Of a DNA stretch of 64,000 nt, positions 47,725 through 56,046 are shown piece after piece. The stretch's first letter is position 1. Every line of letters begins with the position of its first letter. A program made the position numbers and the translations under genes. The DNA lies in contig CAWHVB010000003.1 in the NCBI GenBank assembly GCA_963832715.1, forward strand, positions 124,001 through 188,000, in the 5' to 3' direction. Source of the DNA: DATFVA01 sp963832715. GTDB taxonomy: Bacteria; Bacteroidota; Ignavibacteria; Ignavibacteriales; Ignavibacteriaceae. The notes beneath the pieces were generated by a model. The model was not told the DNA's origin. It searched no databases and saw only the letters and a list, made by a program, of their open reading frames with translations.

Positions 47725-49091
47725 TTCAGCTCCAATATTTTAACCTGAGGTTCAACTAATTTTTTGGGTATTAATGCAGGCCAGTAAGCAATTACTTCAC
47801 TTGGCCTTGGTCTGCCTCCGGCAAACCCGGTAACGCTTGGAGGTCCGGTAAGTATTAAAGGGGCAATCTCCATACCGAACCGTTTTAAGGAGTCGTGATC
47901 TTTTGAGCGAACAGCAACTCTCAGCATTATTTCATTAATTTTATCTTCATCAATTTCGGCTGCTAATGGTCCGTGGGTAGAATTATAACCGACAAACTCT
48001 GTTCTTATTTCATCAAATTTCAGATTAAGATTTGCCAATCTTTGCCTTAATATTTTATCAGCCGCCTTTGCCTTTGTTAATGCATCAGGCCAGGAATACG
48101 TAAGAGAGGCAACAGCAGAATAGCCGTCGGCATATGAACAGGAAACCTTATAAGAATCTGTAGCTTCTTTTCCTTTAACGTCATATACACGCACCCTGTC
48201 ATTTCCCAGGTCTTCAAGTTTTATAGATGTAAAATCGGCAACACAATCGGGAGTAATATATGATGTAGGATCGCCTATTTCATAAACCAACTGTTCGGCA
48301 ACAGTCTCAAAGGAAACTCTTCCCCCGGTATTTTTATGTTTTGTAATAATTACATCCCCGTTGGGATACGCTTCTGCAATAGGGAAACCTATCTCTGCCA
48401 TATTATCGATCGATTTCCAGTCGCCCAGGAAATTACCGCCGGATGATTGTGCGCCGCATTCAAGTATATGACCTGCGACAGTTCCGGCAGCCATCAAATC
48501 ATAATTGTTCTTATCCCATCCGAACTCATAGATCATCGGAGCCAGTGTAAGTCCGGTATCCGTAGTTCTCCCGGTAATCACTATATCAGCTCCTCTCTGC
48601 AATGCTTCCACTATTGGGAATGCACCGAAATAAACATTTGCACTGACGAGTTTAGCTTTATATGGAATAATTGACTCACCTGTATCCATATTCTTCAGTT
48701 CACAGCCCGAAAAAATTATTTCATCGATATTATCGCGTATATCATCACCTATCACTACAGCGATATCAAGCTTTTTTATCTGGAGGTTCATCGCGATATC
48801 CAGTATCGCATCAGCGCATGCAACCGGGTTAACCCCGCCGCCGTTGGTAATTACTTTAATCCCCTTTTCCATACAAATCGGCAATATTCTTTTCATGAGG
48901 TCAGGAAGATCGCGAGCGTACCCCAGGTTAGGATTTCTCATTTTCTGTTTCTGCAAAATCGACATAGTCACTTCAGCAAGGTAATCCATCACCAGGTAAT
49001 CAACCTCTCCTTTAGTGACCTGGTTATATGGAGCATCAATGAGATCTCCCCAGAAGCCCTGTCCTGAAGCTATTCTTATTTTATCTTTCAA
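47721..49091 (-). CDS. Acyclic terpene utilization AtuA-like protein (DUF1446), TTG start
   Basis: 456 residues with DUF1446 signatures: RIASGQGFWGDLIDAP, KGEVDYLVMDYLAEVTMSI, GRTTDTGLTLAPMIYEFGW and ECGAQSSGGNFLGDW. AtuA is required for acyclic terpene (citronellol/geraniol) use in Pseudomonas, but its reaction is unknown. TAA lies immediately before the TTG and GGAGAA precedes it, fixing the start. It lies downstream of, but separated by a hairpin from, the HMGS-thiolase-DUF35 genes. It lacks the usual C-terminal domain, which is encoded by the next gene. Confidence 0.85.
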   Translation of the reverse strand: MKDKIRIASGQGFWGDLIDAPYNQVTKGEVDYLVMDYLAEVTMSILQKQKMRNPNLGYARDLPDLMKRILPICMEKGIKVITNGGGVNPVACADAILDIAMNLQIKKLDIAVVIGDDIRDNIDEIIFSGCELKNMDTGESIIPYKAKLVSANVYFGAFPIVEALQRGADIVITGRTTDTGLTLAPMIYEFGWDKNNYDLMAAGTVAGHILECGAQSSGGNFLGDWKSIDNMAEIGFPIAEAYPNGDVIITKHKNTGGRVSFETVAEQLVYEIGDPTSYITPDCVADFTSIKLEDLGNDRVRVYDVKGKEATDSYKVSCSYADGYSAVASLTYSWPDALTKAKAADKILRQRLANLNLKFDEIRTEFVGYNSTHGPLAAEIDEDKINEIMLRVAVRSKDHDSLKRFGMEIAPLILTGPPSVTGFAGGRPRPSEVIAYWPALIPKKLVEPQVKILELK

Positions 49092-49198
49092 TTAAATATT
49101 CTCCGGTAATTATTATCGTATAATATAATTTTATTTTCATTTATCCTGTATGATTAACCAGATATCGGGGCAACCAGGGGATGAGTTTAAAATAAAAC

Positions 49199-49244
49199 AG
49201 AGACAAAGTATTTTCAGTAATATCAGACTTAAAACTTTGTCTCT
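49199..49244 (-). terminator. Hairpin after the DUF35 gene
   Basis: AGAGACAAAGT (49199-49209) pairs with ACTTTGTCTCT (49234-49244), loop 24 nt; on the minus strand GTTTTATTTT follows. It probably ends the HMGS-thiolase-DUF35 unit. Confidence 0.6.
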
Positions 49245-49308
49245 TTCAAAATTCTAAATCAAATGATAAAAAGCATTCATATGATTCAGAAATATAGATT
49301 ACGCAGAA

Positions 49309-49698
49309 TTAAATTACAACCGCTTTATAGCCGTAACAATGAAGTCCGGACTTACCTTCATCCTGGATCTTCCTGAATATGATCCTGACGTTCTGACCGA
49401 TTTCAACTTCATTTACATCAATGTCGGCAATCTGCATCGTTAATCTCACCCCATCATTAACTTCCACAATAGCAACTGCATACGGTGTTTCTCGTGAAAA
49501 ATTTGAGGGGCCCACACGGATAACGGTATAGGTAACTATTTTGCCGAGATCTGAGAGCTTAATGGTCTCAAACTCATTCGATTGACACTCACCGCAATGA
49601 GTACGCGGCGGGAAATATACTTTGCCGCATTTTTTACAGCGGCCGGCTTCGAGCCTGTAGCGCTGAGGGATTTCACGGAAATATCCTGGACTTATCAT
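49309..49698 (-). CDS. DUF35 Zn-ribbon OB-fold protein
   Basis: 129 residues. The rubredoxin-like Zn ribbon has Cys21, Cys24, Cys35 and Cys38 (RCKKCGKVYFPPRTHCGEC), and an OB fold follows (SDLGKIVTYTVIRVGPSNF). In archaea, a DUF35 protein links acetoacetyl-CoA thiolase and HMG-CoA synthase into one complex that channels acetoacetyl-CoA. Here the gene overlaps the thiolase gene by four bases, and the synthase gene lies just upstream, so the same arrangement is likely. Confidence 0.88.
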   Translation of the reverse strand: MISPGYFREIPQRYRLEAGRCKKCGKVYFPPRTHCGECQSNEFETIKLSDLGKIVTYTVIRVGPSNFSRETPYAVAIVEVNDGVRLTMQIADIDVNEVEIGQNVRIIFRKIQDEGKSGLHCYGYKAVVI

Positions 49699-50846
49699 AT
49701 TGCCTCCAATATATGTATTACACAGCTTGCACCGGATCCGCCCATATTCTGAGCCATTCCTATATGTGCATTTTTAACCTGACGGGCACCTGCTTTACCC
49801 TGAAGCTGTTCATAGAGCTCAATTATCTGAGCTACACCGGTTGCTCCCACAGGATGACCTTTTGACTTTAATCCTCCGCTTGTATTGATTGGGATTTTGC
49901 CGGTCTCACGTGAAGTCAATCCTTCTTCAACGCCAGAACCCCCGCATCCTTTATCGAAGAAGCCAAGGTCTTCACTGACAACAATCTCAGCTATGCTGAA
50001 ACAATCGTGAACTTCAGCGAAATTTATATCCGAAGGTTTAAGGCCAGTCTGCTTATATGCCTTTTGGGCAGCTCTAACAACAGCATCGAGCGTGGTGAGG
50101 CTTCTTCTGCTATGCAGTGCGATCGTATCGGAAGCCTGAGCTGAAGCTAATACCCTTACAGGCGAGTCTGTAAACTTCTTTGCGATATCCATCGAGCAGA
50201 GGATAACTGCCGCCCCGCCATCACTGACAGGCGAACAGTCAAGGAGCCTGAGAGGATCGGCAACCAATGTGGAGTTCAATACATTCTCGATGGAAATTTC
50301 AGAACGGAACTGGGCATTAGGATTTTTAGAACCGTTCCTGTGATTCTTTACCGACACTGCGGCAAGCTGTTCTCTTTTTGTTTTATACTGATGCATATGT
50401 GCATTTGCGATCATTGCATACAGACCGGGAAAGGTTATACCCTGGTACACTTCATAATCCTGATCAGCTGCAGTTGCAAGTACATCAGTAACATCTGCAC
50501 CATCAGTCATTTTCTCAACACCGCCGGCAAGGACAATTTCGCTCTGACCCGAAGCAACTTCAAGATATGCCTGTCTGAACGAGACACCGCCCGAGGCACA
50601 TGCCGATTCAACACGGGTAGACGGAATAGGAGTAACTCCAAGGTAATCTGCCATTACCGCACCGAGGTGTTCCTGCCCTACAAATAAACCACCCGACATA
50701 CTTCCCACATACATCGAATCGATATGATCAACACCGGCATCTTTAATAGCTTTCAAAGCAGCTTCAACAAATATATCTTTTATTGATTGACCCCAGAGTT
50801 CTCCGAACTTTGTCATTCCGGCACCAATTACAGCAACTTCTTTCAT
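49695..50846 (-). CDS. Thiolase-family acetyl-CoA acetyltransferase
   Basis: 383-residue thiolase of the archaeal/SCP2-like type. Nucleophile Cys83 is in RVESACASGGVSF; HDCFSIAEI and GGLKSKGHPVGATG (His331) are the other catalytic blocks. It condenses two acetyl-CoA to acetoacetyl-CoA or acts on a related substrate. It is the middle gene of the HMGS-thiolase-DUF35 set, 14 bp after the synthase and overlapping the DUF35 gene. Confidence 0.9.
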   Translation of the reverse strand: MKEVAVIGAGMTKFGELWGQSIKDIFVEAALKAIKDAGVDHIDSMYVGSMSGGLFVGQEHLGAVMADYLGVTPIPSTRVESACASGGVSFRQAYLEVASGQSEIVLAGGVEKMTDGADVTDVLATAADQDYEVYQGITFPGLYAMIANAHMHQYKTKREQLAAVSVKNHRNGSKNPNAQFRSEISIENVLNSTLVADPLRLLDCSPVSDGGAAVILCSMDIAKKFTDSPVRVLASAQASDTIALHSRRSLTTLDAVVRAAQKAYKQTGLKPSDINFAEVHDCFSIAEIVVSEDLGFFDKGCGGSGVEEGLTSRETGKIPINTSGGLKSKGHPVGATGVAQIIELYEQLQGKAGARQVKNAHIGMAQNMGGSGASCVIHILEAI

Positions 50847-50860
50847 TTTTATTTCTCCCT

Positions 50861-51907
50861 CTATTCATTCAAGATTATTTTACGACGGAACTTTGCATAC
50901 TGACCGTAATCCAGGTAGATCTTATCATTATCAAGCATATCTCTTACCTTCGGCGCTTTATCCTGAACATTGAGTATTTCATCTGTGACCTGGAAAATAA
51001 ATCCGTCACTTCCAGCACCGGAACCGAAGGAAACCATAAATATTTTATCGCCGGGTTTTGCAACATCGAGCACTGCCGACAATCCCGTAGGAGAGGATCC
51101 CGAGTATGTATTTCCCATCCAGGGAACGATCCATCCGGTTTCGATTTGTTCTTTTGTAAATCCAAGCTGTTTACCCGCCATCTGGGGGAATTTTCCATTA
51201 GGCATATGGAACACAGCATATTGAAAATCTTCAGGCTTCATTCCCGATTTTTCAAGAAGGCTCTTCCCTGCATTTACGACATGCCTGAAATAAGCCGGCT
51301 CACCAGTAAACCGTCCTGCATGCCTTGGATAGAATTCTCCTTCTCTTCTCCAGAAGTCGGGAGTATCTGAAGTATACGAATGAGTGAATAAAAATTCGGC
51401 TGCTACTTTATCTTTTCCGATAATGAATGCCGACCCTCCCGCAGATGCAGAATATTCGAGCGCATCGCCGGGGGCTCCTTGTGAAGTATCAGCTCCAATG
51501 GCTAATGCATACTTAACTTCGTCTGCTTTGACCAAACCGTAGGCCACGTACATTGCCTCTGTACCGGCTTTGCAGGCAAACTCATAACTTGCAACATGCA
51601 CATCGGGACCTATCCCGAGTGCATCAATTACAATAGTACCGCTGGGTTTTACAGCATAGGGGTGCGACTCAGAACCAATATAAACCGCACCGATATCCTG
51701 AGGATTTATCCCGCACCGCTGCAGCGCGTATCTTGCTGCCTGAACTGAGATAGTTATAGTATCTTCATCAAGACCAGGAACGGTCTTCTCGTACAATAAC
51801 AAACCTCGTTTAATTGCTTCTGGATCGGCTCCCCACTCTTTAGAAATGTTTTCGACTTTAACTCTGTATCTTGGGAGATAAGAACCAAATCCGACTATTC
51901 CAACCAT
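50861..51907 (-). CDS. Hydroxymethylglutaryl-CoA synthase, archaeal type
   Basis: 348 residues, the compact archaeal-type length. Catalytic residues visible: Glu80 (YIGSESHP), Cys112 (SYEFACKAGTEA) and His234 (FHMPNGKFP). It condenses acetyl-CoA with acetoacetyl-CoA to HMG-CoA, the first committed step of the mevalonate route; HMG-CoA is also a leucine-breakdown intermediate. No HMG-CoA reductase, lyase or later mevalonate gene lies in the window, so the direction of flux is open. It is first in its transcription unit. Confidence 0.9.
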   Translation of the reverse strand: MVGIVGFGSYLPRYRVKVENISKEWGADPEAIKRGLLLYEKTVPGLDEDTITISVQAARYALQRCGINPQDIGAVYIGSESHPYAVKPSGTIVIDALGIGPDVHVASYEFACKAGTEAMYVAYGLVKADEVKYALAIGADTSQGAPGDALEYSASAGGSAFIIGKDKVAAEFLFTHSYTSDTPDFWRREGEFYPRHAGRFTGEPAYFRHVVNAGKSLLEKSGMKPEDFQYAVFHMPNGKFPQMAGKQLGFTKEQIETGWIVPWMGNTYSGSSPTGLSAVLDVAKPGDKIFMVSFGSGAGSDGFIFQVTDEILNVQDKAPKVRDMLDNDKIYLDYGQYAKFRRKIILNE

Positions 51908-52226
51908 ATTACTCTCCCTGTTATATTTGATGATTAATTAGTTAATTAAAAGTAACTTCACATCTATCAAATTCAGTCAGGATTATTATTAAAGGGAAAT
52001 TAAAGATCTGGTCTGATAAATTTTTCCCGCTAAAAAATAAATCCTCCCCTATCCCTATTTATTTAAAAATCAATATATCAACTTTTAGTTTAAGTGTAAA
52101 TTGAAAAAACGGATTTATTTTAGTCGATAAAGCTCCCCATTTTCCGGCAAGCGGATATTTCCTAGTTGTTGATCTGCAGATATAAACTCCTGGTTCTCCC
52201 TGAAACAGTATTTCTGGTTATAAGAA
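51908..52226. other. 319-bp spacer between pcm and the HMG-CoA synthase gene
   Basis: A+T-rich, no credible ORF. It must contain the promoter of the HMGS unit; I see no clear minus-strand TAnnTTTG box. A plus-strand TATATTTG at 51922-51929 faces away from any gene. Confidence 0.35.
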
Positions 52227-52862
52227 TTACCTATTCCATCCTTCCCTGCCGATTAAAGGAACGAATGCAAATTCAGGGATATCCCTGACATCAAAGTCAT
52301 CCTCTCCTATCTTCCGGATTATTTTTAGAGTCTGGCTCTTTTTATTTCCTACCGGGATTATGAGACGGCCGCCCATTGCCAGCTGTTTTTTTAATGAGAC
52401 GGGTACAGAAGGTGAACCGGCAGTAACAATTATTCCATTATAGGGAGAATACTCCTCCCAGCCGATAGTGCCGTCACCGTATTTTGTATGCACTCTTATA
52501 CCAAGATTATCAAATAACTTCTGTGTTTTTATGTAGATCTCGAATTGTCTTTCAATGCTGTAAACCTTCATCCCCATCTTTTCGAGAAGCGCAGCCTGAT
52601 AGCCTGAACCGGTGCCTATCTCCAGCACTGTATCACCTGCTTCAAGCTGAAGAGCCTGAGTCATATAGGCAACAGTGTAGGGCTGTGAAATTGTCTGGCC
52701 ATAACCAATTGGAAGTGCTATATCTTTGTAAGCGTGTATTTTCAATGCATCGGGTATAAATTTATCCCGTTCCACCTCTGAAACTGCACCGAGCACTACT
52801 TCATCCGTAATGCCCCTCTTTTTTAATTTATCTATAAGATCATTTCGCTCAGTTTCGTACAT
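52227..52862 (-). CDS. pcm: Protein-L-isoaspartate O-methyltransferase
   Basis: SAM-dependent repair methyltransferase for isoaspartyl residues in damaged proteins, 211 residues from the ATG at 52862. Motifs: DIALPIGYGQTISQPYTVAY (substrate loop), VLEIGTGSGYQAALL (SAM motif I) and GRLIIPVGNKKSQ. A TTG nine codons upstream (52889) is possible, but adds a hydrophobic tail-like stretch absent in the family, so ATG is preferred. Cytoplasmic. Stand-alone gene, divergent from the UPF0316 gene. Confidence 0.93.
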   Translation of the reverse strand: MYETERNDLIDKLKKRGITDEVVLGAVSEVERDKFIPDALKIHAYKDIALPIGYGQTISQPYTVAYMTQALQLEAGDTVLEIGTGSGYQAALLEKMGMKVYSIERQFEIYIKTQKLFDNLGIRVHTKYGDGTIGWEEYSPYNGIIVTAGSPSVPVSLKKQLAMGGRLIIPVGNKKSQTLKIIRKIGEDDFDVRDIPEFAFVPLIGREGWNR

Positions 52863-52914
52863 TATTACCCAGAAAGTTAAGTCACACAAAGATAATTAAT
52901 TATTTATAATTCTT

Positions 52915-52922
52915 TAATTTTG
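52915..52922 (+). promoter_or_regulatory. Candidate -7 box of the UPF0316 gene
   Basis: TAATTTTG matches TAnnTTTG and lies 27 bp before the ATG at 52949. The -33 element is not clear. Confidence 0.3.
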
Positions 52923-52948
52923 CACTGCAATTAATAATTTAGGGCGTA

Positions 52949-53479
52949 ATGATCGATATAATTCTGAATTCTGCAGGCGGAGCAGTCCTGATAATGATGA
53001 TGAGAATCTGCGATGTAAGCATAGGCACTATGAGGACAATCTTCGTTGTACAGGGCAAAAAATATTTCGCAGGAATTGCGGGTTTTTTTGAAGTACTTAT
53101 CTGGATTTTTGCAATGCGTTTTATAATGCAGCATCTTGACCAGATACCGAATCTCTTCGGATACGCATTAGGATTTGCACTTGGAAACATAATAGGAATA
53201 TCGATCGAGCAAAAGATCGGTTTCGGGTATATTCAGCTTAATATCATCTCACGTCATCATACTGATGAGATTGCAGCCGAATTAAGGAAATCAAGATTTG
53301 GAGTAACCATAGTACCCGGGGAAGGCGGTGCAGGAGGAGTGTCTATTATAGTTCTTGTAGCCCCGAGAAAATTTCAGAAAAGGATAGTCTCTCTAATTGA
53401 GAAAGTAGATCCGAATTCATTTATCACGATTAATCACTCGCTACCATACAGGGGGTACAGGCATGGCTCCAGAAAATAA
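52949..53479 (+). CDS. UPF0316 / DUF2179-type membrane protein
   Basis: 176 residues. Three hydrophobic segments occupy the first ~80 residues, with RICDVSIGTMRTIFVVQGKK and GYALGFALGNIIGISIEQKI as family blocks. A small soluble domain (about 95-160) with GVTIVPGEGGAGGVSIIVLV resembles the DUF2179 regulatory fold. The function of the family is unknown. It ends 8 bp before the convergent hypothetical gene. Confidence 0.87.
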   Translation: MIDIILNSAGGAVLIMMMRICDVSIGTMRTIFVVQGKKYFAGIAGFFEVLIWIFAMRFIMQHLDQIPNLFGYALGFALGNIIGISIEQKIGFGYIQLNIISRHHTDEIAAELRKSRFGVTIVPGEGGAGGVSIIVLVAPRKFQKRIVSLIEKVDPNSFITINHSLPYRGYRHGSRK

Positions 53480-53487
53480 GCCGGCGG

Positions 53488-53862
53488 TTAATTACTTGAT
53501 TCAGAGGACACTATTTCAGAATCTATTATGCGGGTAGTTATAAACCAGTTATATCCCGTTGATGCCAGCGGTCTGCCGGTTATGAGTAAAGCGTGATCAG
53601 TGAGAACTTTTAAGTAAGTGCCATTTATTGTGGTATCCAGTCTGGAATTTATTTCCCATCCTGAAAAGGAATTGCCGCCGCCGCCCAGAGCAGTATTTGT
53701 TCTAAAATACTTCAAAGCATCTGTAGCAAGATTTGTACATTCAAGAATAATATTATCTTTAGTTCTCTGCTCTGCCTGACTATTCATCGTACCGTTTGCC
53801 AGAGCAATTGCTATACCAACGATTACTCCTATGGCAATCAGCAGTATTTGTTTTAAACCCAT
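53488..53862 (-). CDS. Hypothetical single-span exported protein
   Basis: 124 residues. An N-terminal hydrophobic helix (QILLIAIGVIVGIAIALA) is followed by a short helical region and a Gly-rich loop (TALGGGGNSFSGWEI). The layout recalls type IV pilin-like or pseudopilin proteins without a clear processing motif. ATG at 53862 is preferred over the adjacent GTG because GGAGG is well placed. No family recognised. Confidence 0.65.
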   Translation of the reverse strand: MGLKQILLIAIGVIVGIAIALANGTMNSQAEQRTKDNIILECTNLATDALKYFRTNTALGGGGNSFSGWEINSRLDTTINGTYLKVLTDHALLITGRPLASTGYNWFITTRIIDSEIVSSESSN

Positions 53863-53925
53863 CACAGCCTCCGTTAATAACGGGAGCAGCCCTCAAACGG
53901 ATGGTTAACAAAAAATAGAATTCTG

Positions 53926-54300
53926 TTACGAAGCCATTGAATCGTAGATCTGTGAAGGATCCATCAGACTCATTATCGCTTCCGATTTAGTTTTATGCGT
54001 GTTGAAAATATTCAATGTGCCTGTTACAGTAAGAATTGTATGTGCAATTGACGGGGGTTCGACGATTCTTAATTCTCCACCGAGGTCAGCCAGTTTTTTA
54101 AGAGTAACCACCAGCACCCCAATAAAAGTTGAATCAAGAAAATCGCAGGGACTCAGGTCGATGACGATCTTAAGTTTTTTCTTCTTCATTTCATCATCAA
54201 TGAACTTTTTGAAATCGTGCGCTTCTTTAACGGTTGCACGGGAAATATTAACAGTAATTATTACTATATCACCACTATATTCTTTTTCGAAATCTAACAT
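53926..54300 (-). CDS. STAS-domain protein (anti-anti-sigma factor type)
   Basis: 124 residues, single STAS domain. The phosphorylation loop CDFLDSTFIGVLV has Ser57 at the position phosphorylated in SpoIIAA-like proteins. Such proteins bind an anti-sigma factor kinase when unphosphorylated. No partner kinase or phosphatase lies next to it. Start at the ATG 54300 (GTG 54303 precedes it directly), with GGGAAG upstream. Confidence 0.86.
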   Translation of the reverse strand: MLDFEKEYSGDIVIITVNISRATVKEAHDFKKFIDDEMKKKKLKIVIDLSPCDFLDSTFIGVLVVTLKKLADLGGELRIVEPPSIAHTILTVTGTLNIFNTHKTKSEAIMSLMDPSQIYDSMAS

Positions 54301-54924
54301 CACTTCCCTCTCCAGGTTAAATTTATTCTGTAATTATTTAAGTGATCCTGAACTGCTGCCCTCTCTGAATTCATATCCACATAATCAATTCGGGTGCCAG
54401 TTGAATTCAGAAGAAAAACCAAATATTTTGAATTTTGGGTGTTTCAAACTAAAACATATTTCTACTTATAGATTCTAATTCAGATTTTTGTTTTTTGGAG
54501 CAGGCTGCAGGTTTTTTTATTTGATTGGCGTTTGTCAGGGTATCCTTTATTCATTGTCAGGAACCTGGATCTAATTGATCTACTGTAAGCAAAAGAGATA
54601 CTATCCATATTTGAAAAAGCGAGGATTTTAACAAGGAAGAAGAGAGGATTATACTGGTAGTACGAACTGAGTTTGGACGGTTCATCTCCAATTTCGGGGG
54701 GAAAATTGATGAATTATTAAACCTTTTGGTCTGTAGTAATAATTCAAAACCTGCGGCAGATGCATATTTTCAACAGGTAAATTATATAATTTTTTAATCC
54801 AAAGTTCAACCAACCAATATTAATTACTAAAAAATTCAGACACATTTGAAAATTTATTGCAAGATAGGTGTAATCCTTTTATATTTGTCACGCTAAAATT
54901 TAGCGGATATTACAAGTTTTCAGT
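54301..54924. other. 624-bp gene-free region before the tRNAs
   Basis: Read on both strands; no ORF with coding character and no repeat array. The right end carries the tRNA-Gly promoter (54857-54887). The remaining ~550 bp are unexplained and could hold a small RNA or decayed sequence. Confidence 0.4.
54857..54887 (+). promoter_or_regulatory. Promoter of tRNA-Gly
   Basis: TTG at 54857-54859, a 20-bp spacer and TATATTTG at 54880-54887, matching the Bacteroidota -33/-7 pattern. The mature tRNA starts 38 bp downstream. Confidence 0.6.
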
Positions 54925-54997
<73 letters not shown>

Positions 54998-55001
54998 CAA
55001 A

Positions 55002-55031
55002 AAAATCCACTTAAAGTGGATTTATTTTTTT
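55002..55031 (+). terminator. Terminator after tRNA-Gly
   Basis: AAATCCACTT pairs with AAGTGGATTT, followed by ATTTTTTT. It lies directly behind the tRNA. Confidence 0.75.
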
Positions 55032-55044
55032 ATGGTTCTTTAAG

Positions 55045-55052
55045 TATATTTG
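55045..55052 (+). promoter_or_regulatory. -7 box of tRNA-Cys
   Basis: TATATTTG, identical to the box before tRNA-Gly, 13 bp before the mature tRNA 5' end. It shows that the two tRNAs have separate promoters. Confidence 0.55.
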
Positions 55053-55064
55053 ATATCAGCAAAT

Positions 55065-55138
55065 GGCGCTGTAGCCAAGCGGTCTAAGGCGAAGGTCTGC
55101 AAAACCTTTATTCGTCGGTTCGAATCCGACCGGCGCCT
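55065..55138 (+). tRNA. tRNA-Cys(GCA)
   Basis: Acceptor GGCGCTG/CGGCGCC (one T-G pair) and T-arm GTCGGTTCGAATCCGAC. Anticodon stem AAGGT/ACCTT encloses CTGCAAA, anticodon GCA. CCA is not encoded. Confidence 0.96.
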
Positions 55139-55142
55139 CAAT

Positions 55143-55178
55143 TAACCTGATTCTTCTGTAGGAATCAGGTTTTTTTTC
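55143..55178 (+). terminator. Terminator after tRNA-Cys
   Basis: AACCTGATTC pairs with GAATCAGGTT, followed by a T tract (TTTTTT). Confidence 0.85.
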
Positions 55179-55413
55179 GAGAAATCCGTCCTTTAAAACC
55201 GTTATCAGTCAGTTCTGCTAGCGATTTTACTTCGGATTAATCCGAGCAGAGCCTCCCTTATGCTGATTAGAGATGGAGATCAGCTTGTTATCCCACGATG
55301 AAGAAGTAAGCGTTTGCCTCCCCTACCTTAATATTTTCTCAGGTTAGTTCAGCAGTTAATTTATTTGATATTTTATTAAATTTAATGATCATCAGTTAAA
55401 GAATTCGTCAAAA

Positions 55414-56046
55414 ATGGAATATCTCTTAAGTGTCATTATAGGGTACCTGCTGGGATCATTCCCTGCCGGTTTTATTATTCTTAAGAAAAGCAGAGGGATT
55501 AATATTACCGAGGAAGGCTCGGGTAATGTGGGTGCGATGAACTCTTATGAGCTCACCAATTCCAAATTTATAGGTTTGCTTGTGATGGTTATTGATGCAC
55601 TAAAAGGATTGTTCAGCGTTTATATTACTCTGTTAATTCTCCCGTTAAATTTTATTTTTCCTGCGATAGCATTGTTTTTTGCGGTATTCGCTCATTGCTA
55701 CAATCCATGGCTGGGATTAAAGGGCGGGCGGGGACTGGCAACGGCGGCAGGAGGTTCTTCCCTTCTCTTTCCGTTTGCCCTTGTATTATGGGGAGTTCTC
55801 TGGCTTGCTATGTATATTTATCAGAAAGATATTTTGTGGGCTAATGTCTGGGCAACCATTATGACACTGATTATAATTCTTACTTCTCCCGGTATAGCCG
55901 TGAAATATTCCTTTCCCCAGGCTGCAACACAGGGTGAGTTAATGCTTTTCAGTATAGCTCTTCTCGTTCTTATATTTGTAAGACATATTGATCCATTTAA
56001 AGAAATCATTAAAAATAAAAACTTCATCAGGAAAGTGAAACGATGA
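55414..56046 (+). CDS. plsY: Glycerol-3-phosphate acyltransferase (acyl-phosphate dependent)
   Basis: Membrane enzyme that acylates glycerol-3-phosphate with acyl-phosphate, the first step of phospholipid synthesis. 210 residues with about five membrane spans. Family blocks: YLLGSFPAGFIILKK, EEGSGNVGAMNSYE (usually GSGN-GATN, here GAMN) and NPWLGLKGGRGLATAAGG. It overlaps the protease gene downstream by four bases (ATGA). A 14-bp palindrome TCGGATTAATCCGA lies in the spacer before it (55232-55245). Confidence 0.92.
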   Translation: MEYLLSVIIGYLLGSFPAGFIILKKSRGINITEEGSGNVGAMNSYELTNSKFIGLLVMVIDALKGLFSVYITLLILPLNFIFPAIALFFAVFAHCYNPWLGLKGGRGLATAAGGSSLLFPFALVLWGVLWLAMYIYQKDILWANVWATIMTLIIILTSPGIAVKYSFPQAATQGELMLFSIALLVLIFVRHIDPFKEIIKNKNFIRKVKR

